Part shown: one piece after another, positions 33,494 to 45,074 of the stretch
Layout of the letters: every line of letters starts with the position of its first letter
Position numbering within the stretch: the stretch's first letter is position 1
Source of the DNA: Pollenia angustigena
Lineage: Eukaryota; Arthropoda; Insecta; Diptera; Polleniidae
DNA length: 64,000 bases
Direction of reading: 5' to 3'
Assembly: GCA_930367215.1 (NCBI GenBank)
Contig: OV884056.1
Span: 49,476,308 to 49,540,307, forward strand
Made by a program: the position numbers and the translations under genes
The notes under the pieces: model-generated
The model's database searches: none
Told to the model about the DNA's origin: nothing
What the model saw: the letters and a program-made list of their open reading frames with translations, nothing else

Positions 33494-34670
33494 ACTTTTT
33501 TTGACGCACTGTACTGTCTGCCATATCAACCAGCCAACAACCACTTGTATGTTACGAGTATTTCCAAGATCCCCTTAAGCATTTAGTCGTGCTTGTGTAT
33601 TTGTTAAAAGTACGTGTACATTTCATTAAAAAAAAAAACGTTAATGCTGTTGTGTATTCTAGTTATGTTCACCATTTATGTTAAAAAATGCTTGTATGTC
33701 TTTTAGTTTTCCATCTAACTACTTTTTATCTTCTACAGTTTGTTTGTCTGTCCTTACGTCTTTCCATGCGTACTATGTCTTTCAGTTGTAAAAGGCAGAA
33801 TACAAGTAAAATAGATAAAAAATAAAAATAAAAAGAATTTGAGGCAACATTTTATGGCTTTAATACTTATGAGTACTTTATGGTTTAGTTGCGTATTTAT
33901 GCAGACTTATCATGTTAAGTTTACAAAAAGCGAAAAACAAAAAAATAACATTAAACTGAACTACTTTTGTTTCAACTTGTAATCGTTCATGTATTTGGAG
34001 TATTTAAATATCTATGTCGAGTAGATGTTTCGTGTACATTTGCACACTTTAGACAGGGAGATACATTCTTATTCATTTTATGCACATTTCTAAGCTTTTT
34101 CTCATGAGGGAAAGAAGAAATAGTATTCGGTCTTTCTCGAGCATGAGTAGGTCAGCTGCCATTTGCGTATGTTGGTTTGGATAAGTCCGTATAGTGTGCA
34201 TACAATGCGGATTATAAAAGCAAACATTGAAATATGAACATAGAATTTTATTTTGTACAAACACGTAATCATATGGGGGATAAAAATGTGTCTTCTAACG
34301 TAAATAAGTACTTATGTTCAAATGTAAATCATACTTGTAGTTTTGTTTTAATTGAAACGGATTTTGTTATACTTTTTATTCATGGGAAAAATAATGGTTT
34401 TTTAAATTTACTATTGTTAAGGGAATCTTAAAATAATTTTCTTATATTGTTTGAGACCTGCTCCCAATAGTGAACAAAACTGCTTAAAGGTGACAACTGT
34501 AGTTTAGTTTTTCATTACACAAATTCTAGAAACATTAAATCGCATACTTTAAAAACGTGTTTGGATAGAATAAGGTGTAAGACTTTGGAATAAAATACGT
34601 TGGCCATTTCAAGGCAAAACCGTTTCAGTTTTATTTTCTAGTTCCTTTTAGCCCTTCACTAAATCTCCCC
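33494..34670. other. No gene seen
   Basis: AT-rich spacer; small ORFs without recognisable domains. Confidence 0.4.
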
Positions 34671-34671
34671 A

Positions 34672-35300
34672 GTTCAAATTTAGTTCAGTTCTAGTTCGGT
34701 TCTAGTTCAGTTCTAGATCAGTTTTAGTTCAGTTCTAGTTCAGTTCTAGTTCAGTTCTAGTTCAGTTCTAGTTTAGTTCTAGTTCAGTTCGAGTTCGTTC
34801 CGTGCTAGTTCAGTTTTAGTTCAGTTCTAGTTTAGTTCTAATTCAGTTCCAGTTAAGTTCTAGTTCAGTTCTAGGTCAGTTCTCGTTCAGTTCTAGTTCA
34901 GTTCTAGGTCAGTTTTCGTTCAGTTCTAGTTCTAGTTCAGTTCTAGTTCAGTTCTAATTCAGTTCTAGTTCAGTTCTAGTTCAGTTCTAGTTCAGCTCTA
35001 GTTCAGTTCTAGTTCAGTTCTAGTTCAGTTCTAGTTCAGTTCTAGTTCAGTTCTAGTTCAGTTCTAGTTCAGTTCTAGTTCAGTTCTAGTTCAGTTCTAG
35101 TTCAGTTCTAGTTCAGTTCTAGTTCAGTTCTAGTTCAGTTCTAGTTCAGTTCTAGTTCAGTTCTAGTTCAGTTCTAGTTCAGTTCTAGTTCAGTTCTAGT
35201 TCAGTTTTAGTTCTAGTTCAGTTCTAGTTCAGTTCTAGTTCAGTTCTAGTTCAGTTCTAGTTCTAGTTCAGTTCTAGTTCAGTTCTAGTTCAGTTCTAAT
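34672..35300. repeat. 11-bp minisatellite (AGTTCTAGTTC), locus 2
   Basis: About 57 units of the same 11-mer and in the same orientation as 15090-15757. Units from 34920 to 35290 are almost all perfect, with a few partial units such as 'gttctagttctagttc'. The left 250 bp is more variable. Confidence 0.95.
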
Positions 35301-36755
35301 TATGTTTTACTCCAGTTTTTTTCTCTTGTTCTAGCTGTATGTTTATTTTAATTAAAAGTTTTTTAATTATTACATTTCTAAACAAAAAATAAAATAAAAT
35401 TTGTCAAACAACTTGAGTGAACATAAAGTTTTAAAACTTTAAAATTATGTCATGACACTGTCTTGTGAATTGTCGATAGAAGACATCTAATTAAAGAAGA
35501 AACTATCTTAAATGTCATAAAACATAAAAAAGCCTTCCTAGAATTGATAAAATGTAAAACACAACACACATGGTCATTGCAAAAGTAATAATTCGTGTTC
35601 GTATTTGTACTTGTGTAAAACTGAAATAACAAAAATATAAATTTACGAGGGTTGTTTGCATAAAATATGTAAAATAAGAAGTATACAATTTTGGGGAAAA
35701 CTTAAGAGATTAGAATAAATATATTATCAAACCAAAAAGAGACTTCCAGATTTATATTAGGAACGTTTAAAGCCTAATTTATAATTCTAAGAATGTCTCT
35801 AAGTCACTACCCTCGCTTTTTTTTAATATGATTACAAAGAAACTCAGCATAAAAATTCAACTGCTACTTAAATGAACAACACAATTCATTTGAATTTGTA
35901 GTTATCATGGGAATTTCGGTACAAAAAGTTAGACAAAAAAAAAACATCATATAGACAACGACGGAAAGGAAACAACCAAGTTTTATTTATTATTATGGAT
36001 GGCGATACAATTTCAAACAAACGAAATACATAAAATCAAAAACATCTAACATCAATAAAGACAACAAGATACAAGTACGGATACAAAAAAAAATTAATAA
36101 CAAGCCGACTTTTTTCAGAATAAAACACAAATGATTTCAGTGACGTCGATAGTGATGATGATGATCAGCAACAACCTCATCATTAATTTTTATTTTTTTT
36201 ATTATCATTATCATCATCTAAGTATGGTCGTTTGTATGTTAGAAAAACAGTTTATTTAGTACGAGTATGTTACTTTTTTTGAAGTAATTTTCATTGTATT
36301 TAGTATCTTTAAATTTGTATCGACACGAAATAAGTCATGTTGAAACGCTATAAACAGAAATAAATGATACGAATCTTTTTCTTTGTATCATACCAAAAAC
36401 ATTGCTCATTCGTTGACGTACCGCTTGCATTCTCCTAAAAAGAGAGTACACGAAAGTGTTTTTCTTAGTAAATTATATTTTTAAAAAGTGTGGAAGAACG
36501 ATTTATTTTGATAATTCTGCAAGGCCTAAAGTTCAGGTCAGAACGCTATCACGGCAATCTGCCTCGTCCAGCTGATTTTGTGCAAGAAGTACCTTGATGT
36601 TAGGTGGTTTATTTGTAACGACAGATCGTCCATCCTAAATAAAGTAGATATACACGATTTGAAAATTAAGTTTTAAAAGTATTTTGTAGCCAAATTTAGT
36701 TTTTTCTTTAAGGGTATGAATTATTTCAAGATTATCGTCCTCGCTTGTAAACGGG
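35301..36755. other. No gene seen; GAT/ATC microsatellite
   Basis: AT-rich. 36147-36222 has a GAT run followed by an inverse ATC run separated by a T-rich gap. 36530-36650 may be decayed upstream sequence of the following RT relic. Confidence 0.4.
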
Positions 36756-37514
36756 AACCGGGAAAACTTATATCTTCATTAACGCCTTTTATGAGGACGC
36801 CAGTTGTCGTATTTTACATGGAAATAATTTAAGCAGAAATATGTCGGTGAAAATAGGTGTGCGGCAAGGTTGTGATGATGTCCCCACTGTTGTTTAACAG
36901 AGTATTTGATATAGTTTTGAGACGTGCCACAACATCAGGGCGTGGTCTTACCAAGGGTATGCATGCACGACTGGAAGATCTTGACTACGCTAATGAAATT
37001 TGTCTGTTGCCACACAGTTTTACGGATTTGACAGCGAAGCTAGAATTCATTGGTAATTCAGCAGCAGCTGCAGGGTTCCGAGAGAATGTGAAAAAAACTA
37101 AGTGCTTACGCAAAAACTCTGATATACCCCTCACTGTGCAGTATATTGACAAAATCCGGTGGATCAGAAGCTGACATCGCAAACAGAATAAAATCAGCAA
37201 AGCAAGCCTTTGGTCGCCTTAGCGACATTTTGAGATCAACAACACTATCTTGCATGTTAAGATCAAAATATTTCGTCACCTAAAACGCAAAAAGGCCTAC
37301 CTAACATTTCAAAAATTTTACATAAAAAGTAAAAACTACATATTTAAAATGATAAATTGATAAATCGCCTTAAACTGTTTATAATTTATTTTTCTTGTAA
37401 AACCTACCAGTTGTTTTGACAATTGACAATGTTGTACATTATGCAAACTGTTGTATGTATAAATAGAAGGCCATAAGCACCGGTACCCAGTGGATCTTTT
37501 GTGCAGCCTGTAAA

Positions 37515-37835
37515 TCTCACTACGCCAGTTTCAGGCTACGTTCACAGCCAATTACCCTGCCTGACATATGATCAATTATTTCAGCTGGGCTCAGCATATA
37601 CCCATTGAAAAATTTCGGCCTAGAAGTCCCCAAGGCGGCACATCAGCAGAGCAGGTGTTCCGACGTCTCGTCATCAACCCCAAAAAGGCGGCATAACATG
37701 GTATCAACATTACCCATACTAATCTGATGGTAACTGAGACCACAGTGCCCCGTAAGCAGTCCAACAATCGGCCTGAGTTCCCTCTTTTCAAGTAGAAGCA
37801 GCCCACTCGCCATGCCAACTGTTTGTTAGGCCTCC
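37515..37835 (-). pseudogene. Non-LTR C-terminal zinc-finger fragment nested in another relic
   Basis: The minus strand reads 'ELRPIVGLLTGHCGLSYHQI', 'DTMLCRLFGVDDETSEHLLC', a stop, then 'CAALGTSRPKFFNGYMLS' and 'EIIDHMSG'. This is the end of RNase H plus the CCHC-type finger of R1/LOA/I-like ORF2. It lies in the opposite orientation inside the RTE-like relic (36760-38640), so it arrived later or by rearrangement. Confidence 0.75.
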
Positions 37836-38160
37836 TAGCGTTTACCATATAACCCTTTTTAGAGAGGGCCTTTTTGTTTTTTGATAATAAAATCGCACAT
37901 TATGGTCGAAAGATTTGTGGACATTTGCGTTGATGCAATACATCAGAATCAATGAAATAGTCGATTTTAAATTATTGATTAGTAAGGGCCTTTTACGTTT
38001 CAAGCAACGATTTATTTCCAACGTTAAGTCAATTGTGCTTGAAGGACCTCCCAACATAAAAGCAATGTATGGCTTTGTAAACAGGTGTTTGCGTAAAATT
38101 CTCCACATCTTTTGGACGAGTACAATATCTAACTGTAGGCAATGGTCACTTACACACAAC

Positions 38161-38366
38161 GTTTAAAAAACTGCAGTCAAAGTAGAAAAACTGCAATATT
38201 TTCTTCTTCTTCATTTGTCTTTGGCCAAAAAAAAAACTGTTACTTTTACATCTGATTCAATTAAACGCAAACAGTCGAAGTCAAACCAACTCAAAAAGCG
38301 AAAAGGTGTACACAAATTTTCGTTTTTTGTTCGTCAGTTTTTGGTTTTGATTGCAGTTTTTTAAAC
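38161..38366. mobile_element. MITE with GTTTAAAAAACTGC ends, copy 1
   Basis: Left 'gtttaaaaaactgcagtcaa' and right 'ttgattgcagttttttaaac' are inverted with one mismatch. The interior is shared, in reverse, with 42456-42666 (e.g. 'caaaccaactcaaaaagcg' against 'ttgagttggtttgac'). It separates coding blocks of the RTE-like relic. Confidence 0.75.
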
Positions 38367-38640
38367 CCTGCTTAAACAAATAACGTTGACCTGGAAATCA
38401 GAAAGCGAAAATGGTATTAGAATGCTCATACCCTAAGAAAAGATCCGGAGGGCAAAGCCCGAACTGCAATCGAGTGGTAACCCCAAGACAACTGTAGAAG
38501 AGGCCGTCCTGCACATTCCTGTAAGAAACAGGTCAACAAGGAGATATCGGAGTCTAGGAAAAGTAGGAGTGAAAACTAGAAACTGGCCCAAAATAATCTG
38601 GAATAGCGAAAATTTGTTAAGGTTATGCCTTTTAGAGGAA

Positions 38641-39770
38641 ACACAGTAACAAATATATAACCGTAATATATAAATAAAATTTCTTTAAAAATAATTTCGT
38701 TTCGAAACATATTCTTCCCTGTGTATACTTTAGGACAAGTCACGAAAAAAAATTATGCGTATCATGTGACAACATCCTTTATTTAATGTTAATACTTTGT
38801 AGTTAAAGATTTTTTGTTTAAAGTTTTCTATTCATATTTGGTGAAAAATGTAAAACGTGGAAGAAAGGCAAACAACTTTAAGAACCAAAGACCCCATGAC
38901 AGCCATTAAATACAAGACAAAACAATTTTCTAAATGAATATAAATGTAACAGCCAAGAGTCATGGATGTTTGCTCTAACGTTTGTTTGTTTATTTTTCTG
39001 ACTGCCTGACTGACTGACAGAGGGAAATCACATACATACGTACATACTAACTAACTAACAGACCACTTTATTCCGAAATGTTCAAACATGTATTTTGTTG
39101 CTTTATTTGGTATCTTCGCTACATTTTGAACGTGAATGTGGAGTGTATCATCTATTTTTTCTCTCTTAACATTCATTTGAATCAATATTAATTACATTTT
39201 ATTGATGGGTTTCCTTTTTAAATTAGTTTTAGGTTTAAGTTTACTTATCTTTATGTCTTCTCGACATGTTTCTTTGTACGTCTATGGATAGGCGGATAAT
39301 ATCAGCCTAATGGCACCAAATATTGCGTTGCCTCTTGCTGTTTTCTTTTAGTGTTTTTTGTAGCTCGATTTCTTTTTTCAATTCATAGAATGATGGTGTT
39401 AAACAATTGAGTTGTTGGTATTTATAGCGTTTAAAAGTTATTTTTAAACAATTCAGCAGGTAAAACATAAAAAAAAAGAATCTTTGGAAGTAATCTAATA
39501 TTTTGTAGAAAAAACCTTAATTGAAAACAATCCCACAATCTTAAAAACAAATCCTTACAGGGGATTCGGCCGTGTCTAATCCCATCATACCCACCCACTG
39601 TTAATTAAAAAATATAAAAATACATCATATTGAAGATACAAAGGTAATAATCACTTAGAGCTTATTGCAGGTGAACCTTTGAATTTAGGGTAGGCCATAA
39701 AGGTGGACCAATTTCGCTCATCTTAAATATCAAGTTAACAACGTTATTTTCGTGGGAATACAAAATTTTA
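38641..39770. other. No gene seen
   Basis: AT-rich; short GACT and ACTA tetranucleotide runs at 38999-39063. Confidence 0.4.
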
Positions 39771-39771
39771 A

Positions 39772-39966
39772 TTAACAAGATTTTACTTGTCGTGCTTACT
39801 TCCCAATTTCTACTCCTGATAAAAACACTGAAATCTATTGTTGAAGGGTTAACCTATTCCTGTGCGCATTTTACTGGTTGCTTAGGCCAGATTGTCAGGA
39901 AACTTCATCCAAAGATTTTAGAAAAACTAAAGACAGTAAACAAATACAACTGTTAAGCGAATAAGA
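39772..39966 (+). repeat. CTTAGGCCAG family, copy d
   Basis: 'aacaagattttacttgtcgt', 'gggttaacctattcctgtgc', core at 39881, and the 3' block 'aaacaaatacaactgttaag'. The shared frame ('FTGCLGQIVRKLHPKILEKL') is open from the mid-spacer to the end. A second partial 5' block is at 40135-40185. Confidence 0.8.
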
Positions 39967-40221
39967 ATTAAAAGTTTTACTTTTAAAAATATCAAAGCTT
40001 AAACAAAAACAACAACAATAAACAGTGAGTTTATGTTTTTTGTTCTCGCAAAAAATAAAGTATTTTGATAGTTTAGCTTTTTCAGCCGTGCACTTGTCAG
40101 TCATAATCAAAGTAATTTTCATGGGAATACAAAATTTCAATTAACAAGATTTTGCTTGTCCTGCTTAATTCCCAATTTTTACTCCTAAAGTTAACTTTAT
40201 ATTACTGAAACACTTTAACAA

Positions 40222-40350
40222 TCACCCCTATCGTGAATAAAAATTCCTTGGGAGTTTTTTCCCTTTTTCCATTTTTCCTATGTTAATTCAATTGTAAAAA
40301 TGGGAAAAGGGAAAAAACTCCCAAGGAATTTTTATTCACGATAGGGGTGA
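40222..40350. mobile_element. Perfect foldback hairpin, family H copy 1
   Basis: Two arms of about 54 bp starting 'tcacccctatcgtgaataaa' are near-perfect inverted repeats around a 20-bp loop 'ctatgttaattcaattg'. The same loop and inner arm are found at 63414-63533. No ORF; no clear target duplication. Confidence 0.85.
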
Positions 40351-41020
40351 ATATAATTCAGCAGTGTTGTTCACGTTCATTTCACTTATGTATTCAACAT
40401 TAAGAAAATCGAAGAAACTAAATCATCTTATACAAGAATGAACAAAACCATAATATTTTTTATTCTTTGACAAAAAAAAAAAAAAAAACTAACTTAAGAT
40501 TTCTTAATTATGAAAGATATCAAATATTTGTATTTTTATTGCTCATACACGAATAATTCTGAATCTGATTAGATATAGTACATTGACTGATATCTAGATA
40601 ATCCTGAACAATCCTATTAAACGTTTTTTTCTTTCTTGAAGTGTCACAATCACAATATCTACAAATGGTTTCACAAAAACCTCATAGGAAGAAAGTTAAG
40701 TTAGATAGAAATAGCAGAGTATTCAACTGGCATATGTAGACCAATTGATCCGTTGTGTCACAATGGACAACACCACAAACTTTTAACGAAGTTCTAAATG
40801 GTCTCTAGTTTAAAGACAGATTTATCATGCAATTCATCAAAAGTTGCGGATCAACTCTATAGCTGACCACTGGGTGATATGCAATACGTTTACCAACTGC
40901 TCGCGAGAGAGAGGGAGCGCAACCAACTCACCCAGATAGCATTATAAGTCCCCTGTTTAGGAGCTGGAGCTATCTTACCTCTGCTGCTTTTGTAAAAATG
41001 CTTGCAGCATCTGGCAAGCA
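40351..41020. other. No gene seen
   Basis: AT-rich, turning GC-richer after 40860 toward the non-LTR debris; no domain recognised. Confidence 0.35.
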
Positions 41021-41960
41021 GCAACAGGTCCTAGGGATGAGCCTCCCTCAGGCCAAACTCTTACACAAGTGGTAAAAAACTAGCCCCTTAGTGTGATGTT
41101 AGGAAATCCATTCCCGCGACTTTGGGTAATAAGCCACAACCACCATGTGATCCCCGAGAGTATATTTTCAATGGAAAAGCTAAACTTCCGCAAATATCAT
41201 ATTCCTAAAAGACAGAAACCCTTTGCCGCAATAAGCATACTAATGGAGGCCTCCACCGCCGTGCCATCGGGGACTACTGAATCTCTGGTCAGCCGCGATC
41301 GCAACAGAACGCGACGATCTCCTGAGATCTGTCGATTTTGGGTTTTTGACGATAGTCCTGAAAAATGTAACAGCAAAAGGTAAAATGTCCTTAGGATGAT
41401 CCCTACAAACCCCCGGGGGCTAGTACAGGTCAGTAACAGAGATGGTGTTCCACGTTATTTTCCTCACTTTCATCATCGCAGCTATGGCAGTAATCATAGT
41501 ACTGGTTCCCAGAGGCTGTGCATGCCTCCCTACTAGAAAATTACCGTCTTATCAAAGAAACAAAAAGTGTCACTATCCTTCTGGTTTTCCATAGTGCAGA
41601 CATTGTACGCTTGCTATCCCTGAGGGGCTATAATTGCCAGCTACAGAACGCGACGATCTCCTGAGATCTGTCGATTTTGGGTTTTTGACGATAGTAATGC
41701 AAAATGTAACAGCAAAATGTAAAATGTCCTTAGGAAGATCCCTACAAACCCCCGGGGGCTAATGCAGGTCAGTAACAGAGATGGTGTTCCACGTTATTTT
41801 CCTCATTTTCATCATCGCAGCTATGGCAGTAATCATAGTATCTGGTTCCCAGAGGCTGTGCATTTATCAAAGAAGCAAAAAGTGTCACTATCCTTCTGGT
41901 CTTCCATAGTGCAGACATTGTACGCTTGCTATCCCTGAGGGACTATAATTGCCAGCTAAG
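41020..41960 (-). pseudogene. Non-LTR 3'-end relic with a 339-bp tandem duplication
   Basis: On the minus strand each unit encodes 'DYCHSCDDESEENNVEHHLC', the CCHC-type finger at the end of R1/LOA/Jockey-like ORF2, with stops soon after. Units at 41304-41642 and 41643-41958 are about 95% identical, including 'acagaacgcgacgatctcct', but the second lacks about 25 bp ('ctccctactagaaaattacc' region). The flank at 41120-41150 is shared with 4503-4545. Confidence 0.65.
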
Positions 41961-42449
41961 TCTACAATCAGTGTTCGTTGCTCATATATCGTTAGCTGTT
42001 TCGACAATAAATTGTCGTCAGTTTGAGTATGCAGGAAAGCAAAGGTATCCTCCCGTCTTCCAAATCCAATTAAAACCGCAAGGTGGTGACGAATCTAACA
42101 AGCACATACGCCCTAATATTTTAAAGAAAACACCCACAATTCTCTAAACATAACAGTGGTCAACAAACCAAATGTTTCTGGACTTCTGCCTATTGCTTTT
42201 AGTTAAATTGAGAGTGCTGATAACGATATCATCATTAGTTTTTTTCTAACAGCTTTAGTTTTAAGGATATGGTGACATTTAATATTTGCATAATTAACAC
42301 CATTTTTTGTATTATTCCCTTTATATTTCACGAATGACCCTAAAAACTAAAATATTTTCTGGAATATTAATCGACACAAAAATCTCTTTAATTTGAATGG
42401 AATTACATTAGGGAGTACACCAGGATATCTAACTTATATTGCAAGGATG
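41961..42449. other. No gene seen
   Basis: AT-rich spacer. Confidence 0.4.
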
Positions 42450-42455
42450 TTCAAA

Positions 42456-42666
42456 GCAGGGCTTAAAAAACTAGTCGAAACCAAAAACTGTCGAACAAAA
42501 AAGAAAATTTGTGTACAAATGTACGCTTTTTGAGTTGGTTTGACAGCGACTGCTTACATTTAATGAATCAGAAGTTAAAGCCACAAGTTTTTTTTGGCCA
42601 ATGACAAATTATGAAGAGAAAGAAATGGCAGTTTTTCTATTTTGAATGCAGTTTTTTAAACGCTGC
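42456..42666. mobile_element. MITE with GCAGSGTTTAAAAAACT ends, copy 2
   Basis: The left 'gcagggcttaaaaaact' and the right complement 'gcagcgtttaaaaaactgc' are inverted ends. 'ttcaaa' occurs directly at both sides (42450-42455, 42667-42672), suggesting a 6-bp target duplication. Reverse orientation relative to copy 1. Confidence 0.72.
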
Positions 42667-42672
42667 TTCAAA

Positions 42673-43830
42673 GTGATGTATTTTTAGATTAGTCCTTAAA
42701 GCTAAAAAAAAATCCAATTTCCCCCCTTTTTTTAAATGTATGCACAAACTAGACATTCCAACGAACTTATTTTAGTAATAAAATAAAGGGATCGTTAAAT
42801 TATTTAGTCTATTTTCTTCGACCTTTTAATTTTATTTCTTCTTATTTTCAAGCTCAAGGTCAGGTTATGAAAATATATTAATTTATTATTTATCCAATAT
42901 TTCGTTGCCACAATGGACAGCTTCTTCAGGGATCTTAGGTTTATAAATTTTAAACAAATTTTTAAAAACAAAATTTTAATTAAATAACAATAATTAACAA
43001 CATGAAAAATAAATAATAAAAATAATACATAGGAAACAAAATTATTCTATTACATTTTTCTAAACTTATTCAATTTCCTATCTTATTCTTATAAATAAAA
43101 TGTCTGTAATTTTGAGCTACATTGTCTGTATCGGTTTTAAAATTGGAAAATATTTTCGCATTTTATCTTCTTTTATACATGTCTTTAATAGTACCAACAA
43201 TAACAAGCTTCAGGATGATATCGGACGGGGCTCCCGCCAGATCATTGGTGTCCCAAATTAAAGAGTGTTTCATTTCCCTAGTTATCATCGCCGTATAGAC
43301 ACTTCGCAGTTTTGTCTAACAGAGTTTAACTGAAGTCTAATAGTCTTGAAGTCAAAAGGTGCAAGAATATATTGACACAAAACTGTCTGGATTATTTGCA
43401 CAAAGTCTTTTCTTCGTTGCCATTTTGTTATTGATGATAAATTTGACATAAAAACCAAATTATTTTGAATGGGGTTAAAAAGGAAAATTCATTTTTTTTT
43501 TTTAAAACTAATTCACAATATATCTAAAACTTGAGGTGCCAGACAAAAACTAATAATAAGCGGTCAAAAGTACATTAGCATCTGTTATTTTTATAGCAGA
43601 AAATTTTCATAACAAAATGTTAGGGACTTAATAAAATATACAAAAATTTTAATATCCTTGCAATAACAGTGACATATCCTGATAAATTCAATAATGTGAC
43701 CCTACTCAATAGAAAGCGATTTTTGTTTAGATTAATAATCCAGAAAGTATTTTAAGGTTTAAAGGACCGTTCGTGAAAAACTGATAGAATAAAACATGTC
43801 ATTATATCTTTAAAACTAAAGCTGGTAGGA
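42673..43830. other. No clear gene
   Basis: AT-rich. 43195-43262, minus strand, reads 'FGTPMIWREPRP', like a block of a common arthropod repeat-encoded protein ('FGxPMIWREPxxH'), but only this block is readable. Confidence 0.35.
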
Positions 43831-43835
43831 AAAAA

Positions 43836-44937
43836 CGGCGGTATGAACTAAGTCCCCAATGAACTAACTCCCCAAACCCAAAATGAACTAAATCCCCAAA
43901 CGACTGTATGTGAAAAAACCACAACGATATTTGGGGACTTCGTTCACGTTTTTGGGGCATCGTTCATTTTATTTTTTTGGGAGTTAGTACATATGAACGA
44001 AGTCCCCAAAAAGTAGTAATAAACTAAACCCCTAAATTAATTTTTGGGGACTAAGTTCATTTCTTAAATTTTTTTAAATTTTGCAATGAGAAATAATTTT
44101 ATTGCAAGGGACCGTTATAAACAAAAAATTTGTGCACTCAACTTCTATTGAGTGAAACGCGGCAGCGCGTCCGGCGAGCGATCGTGGGGCGTGCTCGGGC
44201 CCGTCACAACATGTTTACAAACTCCAAAGCATAGCCGGCCTTCTACAGGGCACAAGGATTTTCTCCTCCATGGTATTACAAACACCGGCTTCGCTTACTA
44301 AAGCTTCTCTGTATTGCCGGCCTTTGGGCGCGCACAAGAATTGTCTCCTTTATGGTATAACAAGTAGAGATTTCGCTAAGTAAAGCTTATAAAATCTGAC
44401 TTGTTTCCGAACGAAGGCCGAATACGCAGAGAAGCTTTAGTTAGCGAAGCCGGTGTTTGTTATACCATAGAAGAGAAAATCCTGGCGCCCGGCCGAAGGC
44501 CGTCTATGCAGAGAAGCTTTAGTTAGCGAAGCCGGTCTTTGTTATACCATAGAGGAGAAAATCCTTGCGTCCGGCCGAAGGCTTGCTATGCAGAGAAGCT
44601 TTAGTTAGCGAATCCGTTTTTTTTTTATACCATAGAGGAGAAAATCCTTGCGCCCAAAAGTTTTTTTCGTTATATTTTTAATAAACATATACACCCAGAG
44701 ATAAAACAACACAACAATTTCTATATTTTTTTTAATTTGGGGACTTTGTTCACTTTCATTAGAGGACTTTGTTCACTCTTGTGGAAATTTGGTGAAATTG
44801 GGGTCTTAATTCATTCCTGTTTAGGGACTTGGTTCACATTGGCTTTTTCCATAAATGAACGACGTCCCCAAATTTAGGGGCTTAGTTCATTTTGGGTATG
44901 GGGAGTTAGTTCATTGGGGGCTTAGTTCATACCGCCG
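43836..44937. mobile_element. Foldback-like element with 15-mer subterminal arrays and GC-rich core
   Basis: The left 'cggcggtatgaactaagtcc' and the right end, whose complement reads 'cggcggtatgaactaagccc', are inverted ends over about 65 bp. 'gaaaaaa' lies on both sides (43829-43835, 44938-44944), a 7-bp duplication. Each arm holds eight or nine copies of 'tgaactaagtcccca'-type 15-mers in both orientations. The core (44155-44660) is GC-rich and made of about five roughly 95-bp units ('gcagagaagctttagttagc', 'ataccatagaggagaaaatc', 'ggccgaaggc'): two reversed on the left and three forward on the right. No ORF or known transposase. Family not recognised. Confidence 0.85.
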
Positions 44938-45074
44938 GAAAAAACTTATGACACCATCGTCATCAGCAGATGAAAATACATAAGGATCAGTTATTTTTAT
45001 CCACGAAACTTTTAAAAAGCTCCATTTTGTAGCGCAGTGTAATCAAATGCGATATTATGAAATTTTGCCTTTAA

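Larger units (their letters stand above)
36760..38640 (+). pseudogene. RTE-like reverse transcriptase relic split by insertions
   Basis: 'FYEDASCRILHGNNLS' and 'VKIGVRQGC' lead into 'MSPLLFNRVFDIVLRRATTS' and 'LEDLDYANEICLL', where the catalytic YADD has become YANE. Then 'IANRIKSAKQAFGRLSDILR' (to about 37250). After unrelated and inserted DNA come 'GFVNRCLRKILHIFW' (38070-38115), a MITE (38161-38366), then 'LEIRKRKWY', 'LRKDPEGKARTAIEW', 'CRRGRPAHS' (38390-38520), closing near 38640. These blocks keep the order seen in the 13.1-13.8 kb relic, so they are one element broken by later insertions. Stops and frameshifts throughout. Confidence 0.78.

Noticed and set aside
37915..38166. 83-codon plus ORF as an independent gene
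   Set aside because: Its end ('FVNRCLRKILHIFW') is a block of the RTE-like reverse transcriptase relic; the rest is spacer.
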